The notes: generated by a model not told the origin, from the sequence alone. DNA of 64,000 nt from Pedobacter sp. PLR (GCF_026239675.1 NZ_JAPIVQ010000007.1:186001-250000), one strand, 5' to 3'. Shown: positions 1 through 9,390, counted from the first letter of the stretch. Made by a program: numbers and translations.

Positions 1-1
1 C

Positions 2-2401
2 CTGAAAAACGACGGCGATCAGGTGGTTCGTTTAAAAGACATCGGTTATGCGGATTTGGGTTCTGAAAACGAAGAAACCATTTTACGGGAATCGGGGAAA
101 CCAATGGTTGCCGTTGGTCTGATCCCTCAGCCAGGTGCCAATTACCTGGAAATCTCCAAAGAATTTGACAAAAGATTTGAGCAGTTAAAGAAAGATATTC
201 CGGAGGACATTAAGCTGAATATCTCCCTGGACAATACAAAGTTTATCAAGATGTCGGTTACGGAAGTTGCGGAAACCATCATGTTATCGCTGGTATTGGT
301 GATCCTGATCATTTACCTGTTTTTCAGGGATTGGGCCATTGCCATCCGTCCTTTGATTGACATTCCGGTTTCGCTGGTCTTCACCTTCTTTATCATGTAT
401 ATTTTTGGCTTCTCCATCAACGTATTGTCGCTGTTAGCGATTGTACTGGCTACCGGTCTGGTGGTGGATGACGGGATTGTGGTGACGGAAAACATTTTCA
501 AAAAGGTGGAGGAAGGCTATTCTCCTTTCGAAGCCGCGATTAAAGGTTCCAATGAGATTTTCTTTGCCGTGATTTCGATCTCGGTGACGCTGGCCGCAGT
601 ATTCCTGCCGGTGATCTTTATGGAAGGATTTGTGGGGCGGCTCTTCCGGGAGTTCGGGATTGTGATTGGCGCCGCCGTCCTCATTTCCGCATTCGTATCC
701 TTAACCTTAACACCGATGCTGAATGCCTACCTGATGAAAAAAACAGGGCATAAAAAATCTAAGTTTTACAACATGACGGAGCCTTACTTTGTGAGGTTAA
801 ATGAAACTTATGCAGAAAATCTGAATAAATTCCTGAATAAAAAATGGCTGGCCATTCCGATTATTGTGGTCTGCGTAAGTATTATCGGGCTTTTCTGGCA
901 GCTTTTACCAAAAGAAACGGCTCCATACGATGATAGAAGTGCCATCAACATGAGGGTAACCACCCCGGAGGGTTCTTCTTTTGAATACACGGATCGTTTC
1001 ATGATGAAAATCCAGCAGATGATCAGCGATTCTATTCCTGAAAAGAAGGTAAACATTACCATTACTTCTCCGGGATTCGGCGGTTCTGGTTCTACAAATA
1101 GTGGTTTCATCCGGATGGGCTTAACCGATCCGGGAGACCGGACCCTGACCCAGGATCAGCTGGCTGCAAAACTAACTAAAATCACCAGGGGATACACAGA
1201 AGGTAAAGTAGTGGTTACGCAACAGCCTACGATTTCTGTAGGCCGTCGTGGTGGATTACCGGTCAACTATATCATTCAGGCACAAAACTTCGATAAGCTT
1301 CGTGAAAAAGTGCCTTTGTTTATGGATGAGGTAGCTAAAGACCCAACCTTTACCACTTCTGATGTAGACCTTAAATTTAATAAACCAGAGATCGATTTAA
1401 CCATCGACCGTGATAAAGCGAAAAACCTGGGGGTATCGGTTTCTGATATCGGCCTTGCCTTGCAACTGGGCTTAAGCGGACAACGTTTCTCTTACTTCTT
1501 TATGAATGGCAAGCAATACCAGGTCATCGGACAGTTTGAAATGAGCGACCGTAAAGATCCTTTGGACCTGAGTTCTGTTTATGTACGGAATGACAAAGGA
1601 GAGCTGATCCAGATTGATAACCTCGTGACGGCAAATGAGAAAAGTAGTCCGCCGCAATTGTATAGAAATAACCGTTTCATTTCTGCGACTGTTTCCGCAG
1701 GTCTGGCTCCGGGTAAAAGTATCGGCGAAGGTATTGCTGCAATGGACCGGATTTCTGAAAAGATACTAGACGAATCCTTTTCTACAGATTTAGGTGGAGA
1801 GTCCAGAGATTTCCAGGAGAGTTCTTCCAATACCTTATTTGCCTTTGGTTTGGCATTGTTACTGGTTTACCTGATTCTTTCCGCACAGTTTGAAAGTTTC
1901 ATTGATCCGATCATCATCATTTTGACGGTTCCTCTGGCTGTTGCCGGCGCATTTTTATCGCTCTGGCTATTCGGGCAAAGCTGGAATATTTTTAGTCAGA
2001 TTGGTACGATTATGCTCATCGGGCTGGTAACCAAGAACGGGATCCTGATCGTTGAGTTTGCCAATCAGCTGAAAGAAACCGGCAAGAGTGTGCATGATGC
2101 CATCCGCGAAGCTTCGGTTTCCAGATTAAGGCCAATTTTAATGACCAGTCTGGCGATTGCCATTGGTGCGTTACCGATTGCGATGGCTTTAGGTGCCGCC
2201 GCAAAAAGCAGAATGGGTATGGGTATTGTCATCGTTGGGGGAACTTTATTTGCCCTGATCCTGACCTTATTCGTAATCCCGGCCATTTACTCGTACTGGT
2301 CAAAAGAACATAAAGCAAATACAGAATTAGACCTTTCACTGAAAGCCGCATTGGCTGAAGAGGCGCTAGAAAAACAAGTTAAGAATCATGAACCAGCTTA
2401 A
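2..2401 (+). CDS. RND efflux pump inner-membrane subunit (AcrB/HAE1-like), 5' partial
   Basis: Proton-driven export of drugs or other small molecules, working with a periplasmic adaptor (not in the window) and the TolC-like protein that follows. The reading frame is open from base 2, so the visible GTG at 23 is not the true start. About 799 residues are present of a family usually near 1050, so roughly 250 N-terminal residues lie upstream. The first visible transmembrane block carries the proton-relay motif VVDDGIVVTEN, with the Asp pair of the AcrB family. The periplasmic porter/docking region follows (about residues 300-590), then the second membrane block with NGILIVEFANQ and the RLRPILMTSLAIAIG motif. 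The TAA overlaps the tolC start by 14 bp, indicating one operon. Substrate cannot be told from sequence. Confidence 0.95.
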   Translation: MKNDGDQVVRLKDIGYADLGSENEETILRESGKPMVAVGLIPQPGANYLEISKEFDKRFEQLKKDIPEDIKLNISLDNTKFIKMSVTEVAETIMLSLVLVILIIYLFFRDWAIAIRPLIDIPVSLVFTFFIMYIFGFSINVLSLLAIVLATGLVVDDGIVVTENIFKKVEEGYSPFEAAIKGSNEIFFAVISISVTLAAVFLPVIFMEGFVGRLFREFGIVIGAAVLISAFVSLTLTPMLNAYLMKKTGHKKSKFYNMTEPYFVRLNETYAENLNKFLNKKWLAIPIIVVCVSIIGLFWQLLPKETAPYDDRSAINMRVTTPEGSSFEYTDRFMMKIQQMISDSIPEKKVNITITSPGFGGSGSTNSGFIRMGLTDPGDRTLTQDQLAAKLTKITRGYTEGKVVVTQQPTISVGRRGGLPVNYIIQAQNFDKLREKVPLFMDEVAKDPTFTTSDVDLKFNKPEIDLTIDRDKAKNLGVSVSDIGLALQLGLSGQRFSYFFMNGKQYQVIGQFEMSDRKDPLDLSSVYVRNDKGELIQIDNLVTANEKSSPPQLYRNNRFISATVSAGLAPGKSIGEGIAAMDRISEKILDESFSTDLGGESRDFQESSSNTLFAFGLALLLVYLILSAQFESFIDPIIIILTVPLAVAGAFLSLWLFGQSWNIFSQIGTIMLIGLVTKNGILIVEFANQLKETGKSVHDAIREASVSRLRPILMTSLAIAIGALPIAMALGAAAKSRMGMGIVIVGGTLFALILTLFVIPAIYSYWSKEHKANTELDLSLKAALAEEALEKQVKNHEPA

Positions 2402-3728
2402 ACACTTTCAGCTCCTGAAATTCAGGAAGCTATTGTTCCCGATTGCCCTGTTGCTAATTGGCAGTACGACTGGTTTTGCACAGCAAAAACTGAGTCTGGA
2501 AGAAGCCATCAGCACTGCGTTAAAGAACAATTACGACATCAAGCTCGTGAACAATGATATCCGCATTGCGAAAAACAATGTGAACCCTGGTAATGCAGGT
2601 ATGCTGCCACAACTGACCGCCGATTACAGCAAGGGTGGCAGCAGACAGAATACTGTACAAACCGCAGCTACCGGTGTAGAGAAAAAATCGGACGGCGTGA
2701 GGAGTACCAACCAGAATTATGGTGCTTCACTGGGCTGGACCGTCTTTGATGGTTTCCAGATGTTTGCCAATTATGACCGTTTGAAAGAATTGCAGAAACT
2801 GGGAGAGGTAAATTCGAAAGGAACCATCTTAACCACCGTTGCCGATGTGATCAGTGGTTATTATGCGGTTGCCAGACAACAGCAACTGGTGATGGCGACA
2901 GATACCGCCCTCGACATCTCTAAAATGCGCTTAACCATTGCCCAAAATAAACTGGCCATTGGAAGAGGTTCAAAGCTGGACGTACTTTCTGCAACGGTAG
3001 ATTACAATGCGGATACTTCCGCTTACCTGCAACAGAAAAACCTGTTGAGAAATAGCATGGTGACTTTAAATCAAATCATGGCCAGAGATCTGAATCTTGT
3101 TTTTGAAGTTGAAGAAGCAATTAATATAGAACAGAACCTGAATTATACGGAACTGGCTGGTTTAACCGAACAGTTGAGCCCGGCTTTACAGACCGCCTTT
3201 ATCAATAAGAAGATTGCAGAATTGAACTTAAAGCAGGTAAAAGGACAGCGCTACCCTACTATTGACTTAAACAGTGGTTATGAGTTTTCGAATAGCACCA
3301 GTCCGACGGGATTTAACCAGAAGTTTCGCGCCCGGGGTTTCACTTATGGTGTAACCGCCAGTCTGAACCTGTTTAACGGCTTTTTACAACGCCAGAATGA
3401 GCGCAATGCGAAAATAGAAATCAATTCTTCGGAGCTTAACCTGGAGAAAATGCGACTGGATCTGAATGCGCAGTTACTTTCTGCTTTTCAGAATTACGAA
3501 ACCAACCTCGACCTGTTGAAAGTAGAGCAGCACAACCTGGATATTGCGAAACAGAATCTGGACATCACCCTGGCTAAATACCGCCTGGGTAGTATCGCTC
3601 CATTGGAGCTCCGGGAGGCACAAAGGAATTCTATAACGGCCATCACCCGCTATCTGGATGCACAATACCAGGCAAAATTGACAGAAATTAGTCTAAAAGA
3701 AATTAGCGGAACGTTAAATATTCAATAA
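2388..3728 (+). CDS. TolC family outer-membrane efflux protein
   Basis: Outer-membrane channel that completes the tripartite pump with the RND subunit upstream. At 446 residues it has the usual family length. It begins with a signal peptide ending near GFAQQ (about residue 31), directly followed by LSLEEAISTALKNNYDIKL, the typical start of an OEP repeat. Two OEP repeats are visible, with long amphipathic coiled-coil helices around residues 180-230 and 345-430. The ATG overlaps the end of the RND gene by 14 bp, so translation is probably coupled. The kinase-like gene starts only 18 bp downstream and could share the transcript. Confidence 0.93.
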   Translation: MNQLKHFQLLKFRKLLFPIALLLIGSTTGFAQQKLSLEEAISTALKNNYDIKLVNNDIRIAKNNVNPGNAGMLPQLTADYSKGGSRQNTVQTAATGVEKKSDGVRSTNQNYGASLGWTVFDGFQMFANYDRLKELQKLGEVNSKGTILTTVADVISGYYAVARQQQLVMATDTALDISKMRLTIAQNKLAIGRGSKLDVLSATVDYNADTSAYLQQKNLLRNSMVTLNQIMARDLNLVFEVEEAINIEQNLNYTELAGLTEQLSPALQTAFINKKIAELNLKQVKGQRYPTIDLNSGYEFSNSTSPTGFNQKFRARGFTYGVTASLNLFNGFLQRQNERNAKIEINSSELNLEKMRLDLNAQLLSAFQNYETNLDLLKVEQHNLDIAKQNLDITLAKYRLGSIAPLELREAQRNSITAITRYLDAQYQAKLTEISLKEISGTLNIQ

Positions 3729-3746
3729 GATTGTTATTTTTAGCGA

Positions 3747-4601
3747 ATGATACTAGTAGCAGACAGCGGTTCCTCGAAAACGGATTGGATGGGGTACACC
3801 CCGGAAGAAACCATTAGCTTTAGCACTCAAGGAATTAATCCTTATTTTCTGAATGCTCATGACATTTTTAAGCTTTTTTCGAAGAAGAAAGATATTGCCG
3901 CTTATGCTGATCAGGTAAAGGAAATTTACTTTTTTGGTGCCGGCTGTTCTTCGCCGGACAAAGTGGAGGTGATTTCTAATGGGATTTCTTCTTTTTTCAC
4001 CCAGGCCTATGTTTCTGTGGAGCATGATCTGATCGGTTCTGCCTATGCAACCTGTGGCGATAAGGAAGGATTAACCTGTATTCTGGGTACCGGATCCAAC
4101 ATCTCTTATTATGATGGGAAGAATATCCACCCCGGACATCACGGACTAGGTTATGTATTGGGTGATGAAGGTTCGGGCACCTTTTTTGGCCGCAAGATGA
4201 TCACCGGCTACCTTTACGGAACAATGCCGGCAGAACTTCGTACTGCTTTCGCGAAGGCTTATCCAGTGGATAAAGAAACCGTAGTGACCAATTTGTATCA
4301 GAAGCCTTCCCCAAATACTTATCTCGCATCGATCAGCCGTTTTATGGCAGACCATACGGACCATCCCTACATTATTCAGATTTTAAGGGATGGATTTCAG
4401 GAATTTGTGGACAGCAATATCAAAGATTATAGCAATTACAAAACGTTGGATTGCCATTTTGTAGGTTCTATTGCTTTTTATTATCAGGACATCCTTCGGG
4501 AGATCTGTTCAAAAAACCATGTACGTGTAGGTAAGATTTACCAGAAACCGATCACTGGCATTTTCAATTATATCTTAAGAAAAGAAGGCATTACAGTTTA
4601 A
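3747..4601 (+). CDS. BadF/BadG/BcrA/BcrD-type ATPase, N-acetylglucosamine kinase-like
   Basis: Predicted cytoplasmic sugar kinase of the actin/hexokinase ATPase fold, probably phosphorylating N-acetylglucosamine released during cell-wall recycling. The phosphate-1 loop DSGSSKTDW is at residues 6-14, the phosphate-2 loop LGTGSN near residue 115, and the signature GDEGSGTFFGR near residue 136. Length (284 aa) fits the Bacteroidota members annotated as N-acetylglucosamine kinase or BadF-type ATPases. It starts 18 bp after tolC, and its last 11 bp overlap the 3' end of the convergent GNAT gene. The substrate is inferred from family resemblance only. Confidence 0.85.
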   Translation: MILVADSGSSKTDWMGYTPEETISFSTQGINPYFLNAHDIFKLFSKKKDIAAYADQVKEIYFFGAGCSSPDKVEVISNGISSFFTQAYVSVEHDLIGSAYATCGDKEGLTCILGTGSNISYYDGKNIHPGHHGLGYVLGDEGSGTFFGRKMITGYLYGTMPAELRTAFAKAYPVDKETVVTNLYQKPSPNTYLASISRFMADHTDHPYIIQILRDGFQEFVDSNIKDYSNYKTLDCHFVGSIAFYYQDILREICSKNHVRVGKIYQKPITGIFNYILRKEGITV

Positions 4602-5034
4602 GTGACAGCCGTAACATATCTTTATGCTGAATGCCGTTTTCAAAAACGGCATCAGGATAATTTAATAGAAAAAAGTCTTTGTCAACCCGGTCTACCCTAA
4701 ATCCTGCGCGTTGATAAAAGGTCAGCTGATATCCAAACGTCCCTGTTCCAACCTCGATATGCTTCCCTTCCAATTCTTTCACCACTTCGATCATGTGGTT
4801 CAATAATTTGGTACCTATCCCTTTATTTTGAGCAGGAACAGCTACAGCGATATTTTTAAGTTCATAAAGATCATGACCGGTCGCCTGCAGGATATATCCT
4901 CCTACGACTTCCTCCCCCATCTTTGCGACATATACCAGGGAGTTATGCAGGTATCCCAGTACACTATCTTCCGCTGGATCGGCCAGCAGGAACAATTCCA
5001 TAGGAATCGCCTCCTTTGTTCTTAAAATTCTCAA
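4591..5034 (-). CDS. GNAT family N-acetyltransferase
   Basis: Predicted acetyl-CoA-dependent N-acetyltransferase with unknown acceptor. The acetyl-CoA pyrophosphate-binding signature is AQNKGIGTKLL (about residues 68-78), preceded by the expected strand ELKNIAVAV. The Tyr/Phe-rich C-terminal GNAT region YQLTFYQRAGFR follows. The full frame starts with TTG at 5034, and that TTG overlaps the TGA of the upstream GAF gene (TTGA), a typical translational-coupling arrangement. An ATG at 5001 would remove the first beta strand (ILRTKE), so the TTG is preferred. It probably forms a two-gene operon with the GAF gene and meets the kinase gene tail to tail with an 11-bp overlap. Confidence 0.85.
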   Translation of the reverse strand: MRILRTKEAIPMELFLLADPAEDSVLGYLHNSLVYVAKMGEEVVGGYILQATGHDLYELKNIAVAVPAQNKGIGTKLLNHMIEVVKELEGKHIEVGTGTFGYQLTFYQRAGFRVDRVDKDFFLLNYPDAVFENGIQHKDMLRLSLKL

Positions 5035-5543
5035 GAGGCTGCTATTCTTCTGTTCATTTCCAGTCTGACCAACAGGGCCATTCTTTCCAGCTTTCTGCGG
5101 TCTTCTTCGCTGAATACCCTTGGATTTTTATCCACGATACAAACAGAGCCTACTCTAAATCCTTCATTCGTGGTAATGGCAGCCGCAGCATAAAAGCGCA
5201 ATCCGGACTCTCCCACAAACATTGGGTTCGACACTAAGACCGGGTTCTTAATTAAATCTTCAAAAACCGTTACACTCTCGTTTAAGATGGCCAGCGAGCA
5301 CAGGCTCATTCCCCGTTCCATTTCTTTTCCGGTTTGGCCATGCTGGTCTGCTTTTGTCCATACGACATCTCTATCCACGAAGTTGATCATTGCGATAGGC
5401 GTATTCATCATGGTTGCCGTGATGGCTGCCAGCTGATCAAAATAAGGTTCCGTTTTCGTGTATAAAATCTTGTATTTTTTTAAATTTTCTAATCTTGCCT
5501 CTTCATTTGATGAAACCAAGACACCCCCCGTGTTGTTTTCCAA
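5031..5543 (-). CDS. GAF domain-containing protein
   Basis: A stand-alone GAF sensor domain (170 aa), a small-molecule or redox binding fold often fused to kinases or cyclases but here without an output domain. The lead-in NEEARLENLKKYKILYT is the usual N-terminal helix of single-GAF proteins, followed by PIAMINFVDRDVVWTKA and the core SLCSLAI...VSNPMFVGESGLRFYAAAAI...GSVCIVD. No ATG lies near the start. The frame opens with TTG at 5543 just after an in-frame stop, and a second TTG at 5519 is an alternative. It is coupled to the GNAT gene by the 4-bp TTGA overlap, so the two may share a regulatory role. Ligand unknown. Confidence 0.82.
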   Translation of the reverse strand: MENNTGGVLVSSNEEARLENLKKYKILYTKTEPYFDQLAAITATMMNTPIAMINFVDRDVVWTKADQHGQTGKEMERGMSLCSLAILNESVTVFEDLIKNPVLVSNPMFVGESGLRFYAAAAITTNEGFRVGSVCIVDKNPRVFSEEDRRKLERMALLVRLEMNRRIAAS

Positions 5544-5931
5544 TTCTTTACGATCTAATTATTACCCTTTATCAATTACCATACCCGGGGTATGGCCTAT
5601 CTCTATGGTAAACAGGAAGAAAAGTATATTAGAAATAAATCAATCCCTATGGCATCTTTGCGCAGAAATCCTGCCAAATGCGGAGGTGCCCACTACTACC
5701 CGAATAACAGCCGGCTCAAAACAGGTCCTAAAACCCTGGCTTTTGCAGGGTAATTATTACTCATTTTGTTGATATAATAGCCTATTTAACTACGCTATTG
5801 AATTTATAAATACTTTAATATCCTATATTCAAAATAGAGGTGCCCTCACACCAATCCAGTGTATAATACTGAATATCAATCAAAAGTAAACAAATTCCTG
5901 AGGTTTCTTAAAAAAAAATAATTGCAACGTT
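5544..5931. other. Intergenic region upstream of the GAF/GNAT pair
   Basis: No convincing gene; the plus-strand frame here lacks family features and overlaps the GAF gene. The region holds the perfect dyad at 5579-5595 and otherwise AT-rich sequence. No TAnnTTTG box was found directly in front of the GAF gene. The rest appears featureless. Confidence 0.5.
5579..5595. promoter_or_regulatory. Perfect 17-bp dyad upstream of the GAF gene (possible operator)
   Basis: CCATACCCGGGGTATGG consists of two exact 8-bp arms around one central base. It lies 36 bp upstream of the GAF start codon, where an operator would be expected. The GC-rich arms stand out from AT-rich surroundings and no T-run follows, so a terminator is unlikely. 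The binding factor is unknown. Confidence 0.4.
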
Positions 5932-6123
5932 TTAACGAGTCACTTTTTCCGATTTGCTAAATTCCCATACATTTTTAGCAGATTTCAGATATTCTACCTT
6001 GTAGCTCTCGTTAGGGGGTAAAGTGAAGTGGAAAACCAAAGTGGTTTCATTGGGATCTTTAGGTAAAAAGCCGGGAAGTAAGGTATCCGCAACCATTTGT
6101 ATATGACTTTCTGGGTAATTCAT
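5932..6123 (-). CDS. Small hypothetical protein (63 aa)
   Basis: Unrecognised small soluble protein with no signal peptide or membrane segment. The composition is protein-like, with several aromatic residues and a charged C-terminus (KSEKVTR). A TTG at 6129 opens the frame, but the ATG at 6123 is preferred because a perfect Bacteroidota -7 box (TAGATTTG, 6127-6134 on the minus strand) sits directly before it. That would make the transcript leaderless or nearly so. A TTG lies 23 bp upstream of the box, slightly further than the usual -33 spacing. No function can be assigned. Confidence 0.45.
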   Translation of the reverse strand: MNYPESHIQMVADTLLPGFLPKDPNETTLVFHFTLPPNESYKVEYLKSAKNVWEFSKSEKVTR

Positions 6124-6290
6124 ATACAAATCTAAGGATAGAAATCAGTATCATGTTCAACATCAGTAAAACTTATCTTAAAATTGATGGTCAATTAGCA
6201 ATTAGGGACAATGAAACCAAATATTAAGCAGCGACCTGAATCTTATCCATAGGGATTTCGGGCAGAATGGGTTCACTGAACCGAAAAGTA

Positions 6291-6341
6291 AAACCCCGGT
6301 TGATAAAAGCGCTTAAAAAGGGCTTTCATCAACCGGGGTTT
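6291..6341 (-). terminator. Rho-independent terminator of the adhesin operon
   Basis: A 14-bp perfect inverted repeat (AAACCCCGGTTGAT at 6291-6304 with its complement at 6328-6341) is extended inward by further imperfect pairing. On the minus strand the stem is followed by TTTTACTTTT. It lies 33 bp beyond the stop of the PorE-like gene and closes the adhesin-porP-ompA transcript. The symmetric A/T flanks could also stop plus-strand transcription. Confidence 0.8.
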
Positions 6342-6374
6342 ATCAGGGAACTTATTTTTAACCTTTGGAACTTA

Positions 6375-8366
6375 TTATCTTTTAGTCACTATAAATTCGG
6401 TACGTCTGTTTAATGCACGACCGGCAGGATTATCTTTTCCTTTGATGGTATTTTCGGCTACAGGCCTGCTCATTCCATAACCTTTACTGGTCATCCGGCC
6501 TGGATCAATCCCTTTACTAACCAGGTAATCCACACATGACTTCGCCCTTCTATCGCTCAGGTCGAGGTTATATCCGGCAGTACCTTTATTATCGGTATGG
6601 GCACTGAGTTCAATTTCAATTGTTGGATTATCAACAAGAATGGTATACAGGAAGTCCATTTTTTCTTTGGAGTCTTCTGTCAGCTCTGCCTTATCAAATT
6701 CATAAAGCACATTTTTTAACTCGATCGGTCCCGGCGGCCATGGCACCAGGCAAATATCTTCGGTCAGCAAGGTATCTTTCTGTGCAAGCTGATCATAAGA
6801 ATAGGACAGAATTTTATCGAAATAATCCTTTTTTGAGGCGGTAATTTTTAGCCGGCGATTGGTATTCAGTTGAAAATTATATTTCCCATCCGGGCCGGTG
6901 GTAAACATGAACTGTTGTAAGGAATCCGATACTGTAACCAGTACATTTTCCAGTGGCTTCCCATCCTTACAATTAAAGACCTGACCCCTTAGATTCAGGA
7001 ATTCACGTTTCAGGTAGAAGACTTCCAGGCAGCATAAAGACTCCCTGTCGGAACTGATATAACCTGCTACATCGTCTTCATCTACCGATGTAAAGTAAAG
7101 GTCGTCTTTGGAAGAATTCATCGGGTAACCGAGGTTACGCGGATCGGACCAGCTGTCGAAGTCGCCTTCACTTTCATAGAAGTCGAAACCACCAAGACCT
7201 ACTTTTCCATTGCTGCTAAACAGTAATTTTTTAGTTCTGCTATTGTAATAGGGAGCTTCTTCATCACCGGCAGTATTGATGGTATTACCCATATTGACAG
7301 CCTGCCCAAAAGATCCATCCGGACGGATGGCACAATACCATAGGTCATATTTACCGAATCCACCCGGGCGATCTGAAGCGAAGATCAGGTATTTTCCATT
7401 TTTACTCACAAAAGGCTGCATAGAATTGAAGCCATTGACATTGATACTTCCGCTCAGTTCTACCGGTTCAGACCAATCTGAACCGGAGGTATTGCGCTTT
7501 AGCTGATAGATCTTTCTGGTCTCTCTGGCATTCCATCCGGTCAGGAACATTGCTTTTCCATTTGGAAGGAAGGCTGGTGCCGCGAGTTCTTTATCTTTGA
7601 TATTGGTAGTTACTCTGCTGACTGTGATCTTTTCCTTCATCAGGTTTCCGGTAGCTTCATAGATGGCATTTACATAAGGGCTTTGTTTTCTGGTCACCTT
7701 TGCACTGCCTTTATCATCAGATAAAACAACGCTTTTACCTTTGCTGTCTACTGGTCTGGAAGAGCTGAAATATAAAGTACTACCTCTCAGTAAAGGCGTG
7801 TAATTGGATCCTGCCTGATTGATGTCATTGTTTAATCTGGCCAGTTTAAATAGCCTCGGGTGGCTCACTTCATACAAAGCAAATTCGCAGGAAGCGATTC
7901 CCATGTTCGCGTTTCTTTGATATTCCCCCTGCCCATTATTTTTCTTCAGAAAGGTTTTGAAAGCGGTAATTGCTGCTTCATAATTCTGGTTGGCTCTAAG
8001 TGTAACGCCATACCAGAAATCGGCAAGGTTAAATTTAGGGTTACTAAAAGTGATGGCAATGGCATACCATTTTTCGGCATCTCTATAGTTTTTATATTGC
8101 CTTAAAGATTCGGCCAGCTGGTAGACACTATTTTCATAGTCTTCTTTCTTTGGGCTATCTTTTTTGAGTTTACTTTCAAAGCCGTAAGGCACTACAAATC
8201 CGGCGGTATCGGAAGAAATCTGCAGGGCTTTTTTATAATATTCCGCAGCGGCATAATACTCCTTATTTTGGTAATAGATGTCTGCAACCCTTTTACTATT
8301 GGTTACAAACTGAGCAGAAGCAATACTGCCAAGCAGCATAAAGACGAGTAATAATCTAAGTTTCAT
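6375..8366 (-). CDS. PorE-like OmpA family protein (TPR, PD40 propeller, CRD, OmpA_C)
   Basis: Periplasm-facing outer-membrane-associated protein that probably anchors the exported adhesin to peptidoglycan. In order there are a signal peptide (MKLRLLLVFMLLGSIASAQ), TPR-like helices (about residues 20-170), a PD40/WD40-like beta-propeller with repeats such as GKYLIFASDRPGGFGKYDLW, and a carboxypeptidase-regulatory-like domain (LRGQVFNCKDGKPLENVLV). It ends in a C-terminal OmpA peptidoglycan-binding domain with ELSAHTDNKG and NLDLSDRRAKS. This is the architecture known for PorE of Porphyromonas gingivalis. A TTG at 8393 would extend the frame by nine residues into the porP-like gene, but the ATG at 8366 gives a clean signal peptide and an 11-bp gap. 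It is the last gene of the operon. Confidence 0.88.
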   Translation of the reverse strand: MKLRLLLVFMLLGSIASAQFVTNSKRVADIYYQNKEYYAAAEYYKKALQISSDTAGFVVPYGFESKLKKDSPKKEDYENSVYQLAESLRQYKNYRDAEKWYAIAITFSNPKFNLADFWYGVTLRANQNYEAAITAFKTFLKKNNGQGEYQRNANMGIASCEFALYEVSHPRLFKLARLNNDINQAGSNYTPLLRGSTLYFSSSRPVDSKGKSVVLSDDKGSAKVTRKQSPYVNAIYEATGNLMKEKITVSRVTTNIKDKELAAPAFLPNGKAMFLTGWNARETRKIYQLKRNTSGSDWSEPVELSGSINVNGFNSMQPFVSKNGKYLIFASDRPGGFGKYDLWYCAIRPDGSFGQAVNMGNTINTAGDEEAPYYNSRTKKLLFSSNGKVGLGGFDFYESEGDFDSWSDPRNLGYPMNSSKDDLYFTSVDEDDVAGYISSDRESLCCLEVFYLKREFLNLRGQVFNCKDGKPLENVLVTVSDSLQQFMFTTGPDGKYNFQLNTNRRLKITASKKDYFDKILSYSYDQLAQKDTLLTEDICLVPWPPGPIELKNVLYEFDKAELTEDSKEKMDFLYTILVDNPTIEIELSAHTDNKGTAGYNLDLSDRRAKSCVDYLVSKGIDPGRMTSKGYGMSRPVAENTIKGKDNPAGRALNRRTEFIVTKR

Positions 8367-8377
8367 GATACGTAGGG

Positions 8378-9373
8378 TTATAATCTTGGACAAAAGAAAT
8401 TAGGACCGGTAATTCCTCTTCTTCGGGTAAAGGAGATCGACAATTCTAATCCTCCCTGGCTTTGGGTGGCCTTATTGAGGCTTGAGGTATTGAAATCATA
8501 ACTTACTCCAATCACCATGTTTTTAATATTCAGGCCGAAGAAGGCAATTGCCGCATCGTCTACTCTATAATTTGTGCCGAACATCAGATCTGTTTCCGGA
8601 TTCACCATCATTTTGGCATAAGCACCAAAAGAAGTTTCCTTTGCATTACCTTGTTTCATATACAGGGCATTGGGTGTAATGTCTAGCATATCGGTTACCC
8701 TGACTCTTGCTCCGCCATGTGCGGCATATCGGATGGGCATTTTAACATCTGCTCCTAAAAACTTGTCGACAGGTCTGGTCAGGTGAGCAGCCATTGCCCC
8801 ACCAAATACATTGACGGTCTGGTCTGGATTTCCATCAAAATACATGACCCCTACATTCACATCGGGAACGAGGGTATTTGTTGAGCCAAAATTTTCGCCG
8901 GCACCGAAGTTAGGGTCATAACCGGTTACGGGATTAAACTGACTTCCCAGGGTGATTTTGGAAGCATTAAAACTTTTATTCAGGATACCTGCCTGTACAC
9001 CGAAGTTGATCATATTCAATCCGGTTTGTCCGAAGTGAATCCGGTAAGCGGCAGAGGCCATGGCACTCAGGTGATTGTAGCCAATGTCTCCGGCATTCTG
9101 GTTTAAGATCATTCCGCCAAAGGCCAGGTTTTTAACGGGGGCCATATCAAATGACGCGCCCCCGGTTAAAAACGAATTGGCAATAGACCCCCATTGTTGT
9201 TTTGCGTTTATTGACACCCGATAATCGCCGTCAATAACTCCCGTCATGGCTGGGTTTAGCCATAACGGATGGGCATAATATTGTGAGAAGTGAGGGTCTA
9301 TCTGTGCGACAACCCTTTCTGCTCCCATATTTAAAAATGCGCTTAGTATAATAATTCGAATTAGGTTCTTCAT
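8378..9373 (-). CDS. PorP/SprF family type IX secretion system membrane protein
   Basis: Outer-membrane beta-barrel protein of the PorP/SprF family, 331 aa. Family knowledge: SprF is needed to bring the giant adhesin SprB to the surface in Flavobacterium johnsoniae, and PorP-like proteins often sit next to type-B-CTD cargo. A signal peptide (about residues 1-23) is followed by the hallmark IDPHFSQYYAHPLWLNPAMTG, alternating barrel strands, the family segment GVMYFDGN, and a C-terminus ending in aromatic-rich strands. It starts 17 bp after the adhesin stop and ends 11 bp before the PorE-like start. The tight spacing suggests a dedicated export partner for this adhesin; core secretion genes are not in the window. 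Confidence 0.92.
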   Translation of the reverse strand: MKNLIRIIILSAFLNMGAERVVAQIDPHFSQYYAHPLWLNPAMTGVIDGDYRVSINAKQQWGSIANSFLTGGASFDMAPVKNLAFGGMILNQNAGDIGYNHLSAMASAAYRIHFGQTGLNMINFGVQAGILNKSFNASKITLGSQFNPVTGYDPNFGAGENFGSTNTLVPDVNVGVMYFDGNPDQTVNVFGGAMAAHLTRPVDKFLGADVKMPIRYAAHGGARVRVTDMLDITPNALYMKQGNAKETSFGAYAKMMVNPETDLMFGTNYRVDDAAIAFFGLNIKNMVIGVSYDFNTSSLNKATQSQGGLELSISFTRRRGITGPNFFCPRL

Positions 9374-9390
9374 AACAAATGTTATTTTAA

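Noticed and set aside
8367..8393. TTG-start extension of the PorE-like gene into the porP-like gene
   Set aside because: It would place nine residues ahead of a perfect signal peptide; the ATG at 8366 gives a normal N-terminus.
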